NCBI RefSeq assembly: GCF_040712315.1
Contig: NC_134020.1
Location: 33,949,751 to 34,013,750 of the forward strand
Origin: Castanea sativa
Lineage: Eukaryota; Streptophyta; Magnoliopsida; Fagales; Fagaceae
DNA length: 64,000 nt
Direction: 5' to 3'
Shown: one piece after another, positions 56,726 to 64,000 of the stretch
How the letters are laid out: the number at the start of each line of letters is the position of its first letter
Position numbering within the stretch: the stretch's first letter is position 1
Program-made: the position numbers and the translations under genes
The notes under the pieces: model-generated
What the model saw: the letters and a program-made list of their open reading frames with translations, nothing else
Told to the model about the DNA's origin: nothing
The model's database searches: none

Positions 56726-57480
56726 TAATGAACAATCTAACATCTAATGTGGATACCCAGCGGCAAATCTAAACATTAGAATATAAATTTTAGGATCAAA
56801 ATCAAATTTCTAAATAACCTTATAAACTTTTAATTTTTTTGTTTCTAATTGTGAGAAATCTTACCTTGAACAATCTGATTGTCTCTTCAATTGTATGTGC
56901 TCTAACTCCAAGGAAAACACATCTTAGCCTCTTAGATAAAACCCTGACTATCTCTTCCTCTATCCTGTAGTTTGTATTATAAGATGTGGACTTAGTGGGT
57001 AGTGGGCTGCAGTAATAATTAAAAGAAAACCTATAGTCCATCAATTATATTTTAAAGAAAACTCTTAAATAAAATTATGTGGGGTATTACACTCCTCGTC
57101 CAACTCATTTTCGAGTATGCTATATAATTTTTTCTATATAATATCCATTCTCTAGATAAATTGTTGTAAATAACTGAATTGAAATAAATTTTAATTTAGT
57201 TAACAATTTGGCAAAGGAAATTTCTCACAACGTGTCATGTTACCGATAGATAATGAGAAGACTTTGTTCCCCAACTATGACTCTTCACATACCTTTCGTT
57301 GGCCCTCTCCTCCTCCTCCTCCTCCTTTAGCTGTGTCCACTTCACTTTCAAGTATTTTTTATTATCTTTCTATATAATATACGCTTTCTACATAATTGTT
57401 GAAAATAGCTTAATTAAAATTATATTTTAATTTTGTTAACTATTTGGCAAAGCAATTTCTCAAGACATATTAACACACTT

Positions 57481-58700
57481 TAAAAATATTTCAATTTTGT
57501 TCCCCCTACCCCCTACCCCCTCCACACAAAACATTTTGATTAAATAAGATTATTTATTTAATAATCTTGGACCTTTTTTTTCTTCTAATAATATCTTGGA
57601 CAATTTTAACTTTACATATACTTTGTCTTTACACATTCATCTACTTTAATTCAGAAAGAAGTCTCTCCACACTTTTCTTTTTCTTCATTACTCTTACTTC
57701 AATTCATTGCATCTCCCTCTCTGTCCATTTTAGTCTACTATCTTTCATTTCAGTCTACTTCTTTCCATTTAGTCTACTTTGGTCCACTTTGGTTTATTCA
57801 ATTCATTTTGGTCACCTCAATCATTTCAGTCAAATTCGATCACTTCGTTCCATTCAATTCAATTAGGTCCATTTCGGTGTACTTACTTAAGAATGGAAAA
57901 AAGAAGAAGACATGTTTGGGTTGAAACTTGAGAGTGCCTATTCTAAATTTGAAATTATAAAAATATATATATAGATGACAAAAAATATTATTATTATTTT
58001 TTAATTGTTTAATTTAATGATTTGTGGTTTTTTTTTTTATGTTTTCTTTTTCCTTGCTAATATTAGTATTTTAGTTTTTGAGTAAATTACACAATTTTAG
58101 TGTTTTGATATGATATAATTTGAATTTAAAGACTAATTGAGGATTTTTTTTAAAGAGATAACAAATTTGAAGATTTATGATATTAAGTTCAATATCAATT
58201 ATCTGATGAGTTGTATACTAATATGAAGTTGCGCCAAATGCAACCTTTTAGCTATCAAAAATCCTTGCTGAATGAAAAAGTAAATATCCAAGACTACAAA
58301 TATGGAAAGCATAATATCCAAATGTATTAAGCAATTTTTGGACCTATTGGACCAAATTTAGATGTAGGTATAAAAAAATTGTTGAAATATCAATGAGTTT
58401 GCAATACAAATGATGTATTGGAAAAAAAAAGTTTAATTTTCAGTGTTTCTTTTTATTTAAATTATTAGTACATATTTGTAGCTCCATATTGGATTTGCAT
58501 TATGTAGTTTTATTTTAAGTTTTGAAAGCTCTCTTTGAAATATTTTGTGTTATGCTATTCTAATTATGTTGTGTAAATGTTGTTCATATATAAATGGCAT
58601 GGATGAAGGGAGTAGCATCCATGGATCAACACATTCTCAATGTCAAAATCAAACACACTGTCTTAAGAATTTCAATTTGTAAAAGTTTTTCTGCTTATAT
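57481..58700. other. AT-rich spacer
   Basis: No gene recognised. Contains a stretch rich in (T)CCATTTNGTCTAC-like repeats at about 57720-57870 that gives a chance plus-strand ORF. Confidence 0.5.
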
Positions 58701-58799
58701 TATAGATATTAAAATAATGATTGTCTTGTTGTGGTTCTGATTAAGGCTTTCATGCATAGATAATTTATGGGCTTTTTATGTTGAAATTAAAAGATTTAT

Positions 58800-61700
58800 T
58801 AGTACCATGGAAAAATTTGGCTGCTTCGCTTTCAAAGGTGTGAGCCCTCAATGTATGAATCAAGTTAAGTGTTGTTAGGGTCTCAATACACTTCCACAAA
58901 GTACAACCTATCTTGATGTTCCTCTCTTCCTGTCAAAGAGCAAAATTCAAGATTTCTAATTTGTTAAAGAAAGATTGGACAGTAAACTTAGTGGGTGGAA
59001 AAGTAAAAAAATTTCTTAGTCTGGTAGAGAAACTTTGATAAGATCAATGACCCATGCCATTCCAGCTTATTCTATGTTGGCTATACAATTCCCTAAAGGT
59101 CAATGCGATCAATTAGATGCTTTAGTTTGTAGATTTTGGTGGAGCCCCAAGGTTCATACTGGATTATGATGTCTTGGTCTTTGCTTTGTTGGCCACAAAA
59201 GGAGGGTGGCTTGGGTTTTAGGAAATTCTGGGATTTTAACCAAGCTTTCCTCTCCAAACTTAACTAGTGGATTCTATCCAGAAAGGATTGTCTCTGTATT
59301 AAGGTTTGAGGGTGAAATACAAGATTCGGGACAACTGGTTGTCTCACCCTTCTCCTAGCAATGCATCCCTTCTTTGGAAGAGCATGTTGGGCGTAAAACA
59401 CCTCATTGCAAAGGCAGCTTGCCTTTTGGTAGGCAATGGGGACTCCATCAGATCATGGCTCGTGGATCCCTAATCTCCTAGGCTTCACCCCTACCCCTAA
59501 AGTTGATGCCAATTTGGACATTGCTTTGGTGGTTTCTCAACTTCTTTCTCCAGACCAAAGCAACTAGGGTATTTCAAAGTTGAGATTGTTGTTTGAGAAG
59601 CATGTGGTTGATCTAATCCAGAAAATTCTCATTCCTAATTACCCTATGGAAGATAGTTGGTCTTGGACTGCAACAAACTTCGGAATATTTTTCTGTTGAG
59701 TCAACTTATTAGCTTTGTAGGGAAGGCTCTCCTTCCTCGAACCTTGACACCATTAGGGGTCAAATATGGAAAACCAAAATAAATGAGCGCCTCAAGATGC
59801 ATATATGGAGAATTGTTGTCAATGTTTTGCCTACTAAAGAAGTAATCAGTATGTTCAATGAGAATGTAAATGGGAGTTGCCCATTGTGTAATTCGGCACC
59901 GGAAACATCTCTTCATCTCTTTATTGTCTACCCTATTGTTAAATCCTTATGGTTCTGAAGTCAATGGGGTGTGAAAGTAGGTTTTTTTTTTTTGCATTTG
60001 GGTCCCCATCAAATTTTGTCAGCTCCCTCTTGTCTCATCCTTTTATAGATAACTAGTAAGTTTCTCGTGCGATGCACGAATACTGTTGTAATGGTTTATA
60101 TAAATTTGTTTTTGAAAAATATTAGACATATATTATAGCATATTTATTATAAAACTTTGTTAGTAATGAGCTCATCATAAGAAATAACAATTATAAATTG
60201 CTCACATATATTTATTATAATTATTTTGTTCAAGTAATGGGCAATAATTAAAACCACTTGGAGTAATATTGTATAATAAAAGTTGATAAAAACATATTAA
60301 TTCATTCTACATTATTGATTTTTATTATATGATGTAATAAAAAGCTTCATTACGATTTTTTTTTTTTTTTTTGTTTCTTCAATCTTTGTTATTAAGGTAT
60401 GGTGATGCTTGTTATCATCATCAGTTTCTCTATCTTCAACGTTTGGAGTTTAGTCCGTCCATATGTGTTTAATTTTTGAGCTTTCATCAATTTTTTTCTT
60501 TTGTTGCATAATTTGTGTTAATCACTAATGAATTGGTATCAAGAGATTCTTAATTGAATCTTACAAAATTTGGACTTTGTCGCTAAGATTTTTCATAGTA
60601 TTTGCATTTATATTAAATTTCAATGATGTTACAGTTTTTTGTAAATATTTTATTTTTTATTTTTGTTAATTTTGGAATAGTGCAGCAAAAAGAATTAATA
60701 TAGCATATTGAATTGTGTATTTTTTTTTTCTTCCATACCTTTTTATCATTTGAAGGTGCATCAAAAATCTTAGCAACTATGTAATTTTCAAAATCACCCT
60801 TTAGATTGAATTCATTCAAATGAAGTAGAGAAATCCATTTTTTTTCCTAATTTTTTTTTTCAAATCACGTGGAATTCGTTCTCTAATATCAATATTTTTA
60901 CAATAATTTAAATAAATTCTACCTCAGTTTATTTTTTAGCAAAATATCTTGTAGATTCAATTAGGATTTTCTCAACATCTCAATCAAATATCACAAAATT
61001 TGTTTTGATAGTTGCATCAAAAACTTCAATTTGAATCATGTATCTGAAGTAGTTTGCAATTGTATATATATAGTAGTTATAGTGAGATAAATATATTATA
61101 AATATTTGGAGAGTATGTAGTTAATGTGAGTGCCTCTAACTTTGGGATAGAAAGATTTATTTTTGTTTCACATTTTGCATACCAAAATGATTTTGCTTGT
61201 AGTTTGACATTCCTTTCACAAAGTACGCATAAAATGTAATACCAACCTATTGTTGTATCAATATTACTTATTATTGCAATACCCTAACAGTTTACATCTT
61301 GCAATGAACTTTGAAATTAATATGTATTATTTTTTTAATGTAAATAATATGATGTATGATTATTTTTTTACGTAAATGATGAGTATAAATTGAAATGAAT
61401 AACAAACATGTTCGTAAGATCTCATTCGATACATTTTATCTTTACTATTGTCTTCATAATATTTAAAGATAAATCCTCCTATGAAATTTTTTTTTGCATG
61501 TATTTTTTGTATTTCTTGTATAGGATCATGTTTTTTACCATTCCTATCATTGAATTTTTTAAAAGAAAATATTAAGTTAATGGCATTTTGTGAGATAGTA
61601 TATGATATTTATTAGACTTTTTTGTTATTATAAATTTTAAAAATATGCACTTGTCAATTATTTTAGCAACCTCAAGGATCTTAAGATTTATATATATATT

Positions 61701-63199
61701 TTTGTTGCATTGGTCGATGACAGAGAATTTGTCTACATAAATTGCATAGAACATTATTAATAGACAAACGCATATTGAATTGAAATTAGAGAAAAATGAA
61801 GACATGATTTCACGAGGATGAGATTTTCTAGAAGTATCACCTATACGTGGGGAGGAAGAAGAGAGTTTGTAAGAGGGTAAGAGTTTTTGCTATGATTTAC
61901 ACGTGGGAAGGGTCAAACTTGGGTCATAATATGTAAGGTAAGAACTAGCTTAAGTTTTTCATAAGGTTTGGTCTACTTTTAAAAGGTAGTTTATTTTATA
62001 GTGAATTAATTTTGGTCTAATGTGTCTAATTGTCAAGATCTCATATTTTATATAATAGTAAAAATAAGTTACTATGATCTATTGGGTAACAGTAAAAAAA
62101 AAACTTAATAAAAAGAGGTAAAAAATGTTAAACTTATATAATAGTAAAAATAAGTTACTATGATCTATTGGGTAACGGTTAAAAAAACTTAATGAAAAAA
62201 GGTAAAAAAGGTTAAATGCAATATTAGAATGCTACGTAGCAGGACAGTAAAAAGAAGTTACTATAATCTATTGAGTAATTGTAAAAAAAACATAATAAAA
62301 AGAAGTAAAAAATGCTAAATTTATATAATAGTAAAAATAAGGTACTATGATCTATTGGGTAACGGTTAAAAAAACTTAATGAAAAAAGGTAAAAAATGTT
62401 AAATGTAATATTAGCGTGCCACGTGGCAAGATCTCATGCACTCTCACATGAGGTCTCTGCTTTTATATATATATTGATGATTAGTATTTGGATCAGAAAG
62501 AAAACTTCTTGTTGTATGGAGCCATCCTTTGTAACACGATTTGGAAGCAAAGAAATTAATCACTCTTTGGAGATGGCACTCTAAATATTGATGGGGGTCT
62601 CTACCAAAATTTCCAGTCTCTTCTCTGAGCACAAAATCTCCAGACCTACTACCCCAAGATAGCAAGTTCCCTTCCTCTACTCAAACTTGGATCCCTCCCC
62701 TAGGTTTGTCATTTAAAATTAATGTTGATGCAGCTGTGGTGGTGAGAGATCGGAGAAGGGAGTTGGTATTCGCCAATTCAATGAAAGTGAACACCACCCT
62801 CCCTCTCTAGGCGGAAGCAAAGACCATCAAATGGGCCCCCTCCTTAGCTCCTACCATGGGTAATGAGTTCATCATAGTGGAGTCAAACTCCCAATCTTGT
62901 GTACAACTTCTCAATGATTTGGTTGAGCCCCTCATTGGGGGATCAGGTCCTTGTGCTCTGATTTAAGGAATCTTTTGACTGTTTTTTATAAGTTAATTGT
63001 GAATTGGGCGGCTAGGATTTGCAATATAGCAGCCCACTCTTTAGCGAAATGGTCTCTAGCATGTAATTTTTTTTTTAGCCTTTTTGGTCTTGGTAATAGC
63101 CGTGCTTGTTTCTCTTCTATTATTCTTAAGCAGTCCAGCAGGGCCTTGTAGTTGTCTTTTCTCTCAATAAAGTTGTGTTCATTAAAAAAAAAAAAAAAG
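58800..63199 (+). mobile_element. LINE, 5'-truncated, split by a Helitron
   Basis: The first part (58800-60052) has RT C-terminal blocks ('LSGWKSKKIS', 'MTHAIPAYSMLAIQFPKG', 'CRFWWSPKVHTG') and zf-RVT ('MHIWRIVVNVLPTKE', 'CPLCNSAPETSLHLF'). After the Helitron (60053-62480) it resumes with the RNase-H-like domain ('FKINVDAAVVVRDRRRELVF', 'AEAKTIKWA'). It ends after 'CTCAATAAAGTTGTGTTCATT' with a 15-A tail at 63185-63199. Multiple stops. Confidence 0.85.
60053..62480 (-). mobile_element. Non-autonomous Helitron
   Basis: On the minus strand it starts TCATCAATATATATATAAAAGC (62480) and ends CTAG (60053), with a short GC-containing hairpin CGTGC-ATC-GCACG 9 bp before the end (60066-60078). It sits between host A and T with no target duplication. 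These are all Helitron hallmarks. No Rep/helicase ORF. Near the 5' end (62040-62400) are about four copies of an 80-100 bp repeat with 'AATAAGTTACTATGATCTAT'. Confidence 0.9.
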
Positions 63200-64000
63200 T
63201 GTTGTTCAACTATCTCAACTTTTTCAAATTGTGGCTATCAATTTTTTTACATTTCAAGTATATGAGTTATAATAATAATACCTACAGCTATGGGATATAT
63301 AACCTTGTTGTGAGTGAATGTTATATTTTAAGAGAAAAGTTAACGGATGCTCTAAAAGTATTGGTTTATAAGATATTTTTAAAATTTTTTTAATAGAAAA
63401 AGAAAAAAAGTAACTGATTTTTATTTTATTTTATAGTTTTTTATATTTTCCCAAAAAGTTGTATCAAAACCTACCTCAAATAATCAATGAGCAAATACCC
63501 TAAGAGTGTCCGTTAACTAAACCCATAATTTATTGATATAAATAGTGTTATTAACCATAACTTTGATATATTGATACTTGATTTTAAGATGATATATTTA
63601 TACTTCATTTTAAGATAAAGATGAAGATAACGAATTGCTTAATTGTTTGGTTTTACCTCACTTTTGTAAATAATAGTTTATACTTTTTTTTTTTAAGAAG
63701 AAAGCTATAAACTTCATAAAAAAAACATAATCCAATTCGGCTTGAATTACGGACAATTTTTTTTTTTATTAACTATATAATGAGATTATAAAATCTAACA
63801 TTCAAGTTTCAAAATATGACTTTCTCAAAAAAAAAAAAAGAGTTTCCAAATATATATATATATATATATATTTTTTTTTTTGAGAAAAAAAGTTTCCAAA
63901 TATGAATAATTTGTGATGGTAACAATATTCAATTAAGACATATTTTAAGAGAAAAAATGTTAATTATTTGAAAGTTACTGCCTAATCGTCTATCCCTAAT
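63200..64000. other. AT-rich DNA to window end
   Basis: No gene recognised. Holds an (AT)n run at about 63850-63870 next to a T-run, between two copies of AGTTTCCAAATAT. Confidence 0.5.

Larger units (their letters stand above)
54471..57091 (-). mobile_element. Solo LTR (~2.6 kb)
   Basis: Begins TGTCACGACCCAAATCC and ends GGGGTATTACA on the plus strand, so TG...CA ends, with a perfect 5-bp duplication CTCCT (54466-54470, 57092-57096). There is no PBS, polypurine tract or coding domain, so the two LTRs have probably recombined to one. 'GGGTCGTGACA' as LTR 3' end is common in plant LTR elements and suggests minus orientation. Internal duplications at about 55365-55450 and 56375-56555 and an (AT)n run at 56660-56723. 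Confidence 0.82.
53400..57480 (+). repeat. Degenerate ~200-bp repeat, several copies, split by insertions
   Basis: A motif of the form 'TATGACCTTCCACATACCTTT' followed by 'GTTGGCCCTC' and 'TCCACTTCACTTTCAAGTA' recurs at about 53415, 54240, 54450 and 57280. Between copies are 'TTAATTTAGTTAA..ATTTGGCAAA' and 'GATAATGAGAAGACTTT'. The array is split by the solo LTR. Non-coding. Confidence 0.65.

Noticed and set aside
57567..57866. Hydrophobic plus-strand ORF of 99 codons
   Set aside because: Pyrimidine-rich repeats give a Phe/Leu/Ser-rich translation; no start context or family support.

Overview
This is plant nuclear DNA, almost certainly from a eudicot and plausibly a woody one. Evidence: AT-rich intergenic DNA, long intron-split genes with GT-AG junctions, and dense plant-type transposons (Ty3/gypsy, LINE, Helitron, MULE, PIF/Harbinger, hAT and tRNA-derived SINE). 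The species cannot be named from the sequence alone. No rRNA, tRNA, CRISPR array or bacterial operon was seen.

Only two host genes could be built, both on the minus strand. (1) Nine exons between 19475 and 13330 encode a bromodomain protein of about 759 residues with an intact acetyl-lysine pocket and a leucine-rich, EAR-like C-terminus. (2) Twenty exons between 49869 and 22778 encode a 749-residue mitochondrial half-ABC transporter of the ATM3/ABCB25 type (iron-sulfur export pathway). Every junction keeps phase and all nucleotide-binding motifs are present, so the gene looks functional although it spans 27 kb. Intron 13 alone is 12.9 kb and splits the Walker A motif.

Layout. 1-5381: decayed minus-strand Ty3/gypsy element (integrase to gag, PBS, 5' LTR) cut by the window edge. 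5.4-13.3 kb: gene-free AT-rich DNA with MITEs, two SINE copies, a degenerate AT-rich repeat field and nested TIR elements. 13.3-19.5 kb: bromodomain gene, with a LINE fragment and a MITE in intron 8. 19.5-22.7 kb: microsatellites, a tandem duplication and an unexplained ORF. 22.8-49.9 kb: the ATM3 gene, whose introns hold a MULE, a large LTR element that itself contains a LINE, a hAT-like element and a palindromic TIR element, plus truncated LINEs and a copia gag relic. 50-53.4 kb: ATM3 upstream region with a Pack-MULE carrying two host gene fragments, then a large hairpin. 53.4-57.5 kb: old repeat array split by a 2.6-kb solo LTR. 58.7-63.2 kb: LINE split by a 2.4-kb Helitron.

The most unusual signals are: a series of micro-insertions, each only 11-23 nt (oligo-dT plus a few bases) between 16-18 bp direct repeats, which look like LINE insertions truncated to almost nothing but the tail; a Pack-MULE fusing a DUF4408-like fragment to a linker-histone exon with its splice acceptor; and a homopolymer that touches the ATM3 start codon. 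The two host genes share a strand but show no sign of functional linkage.
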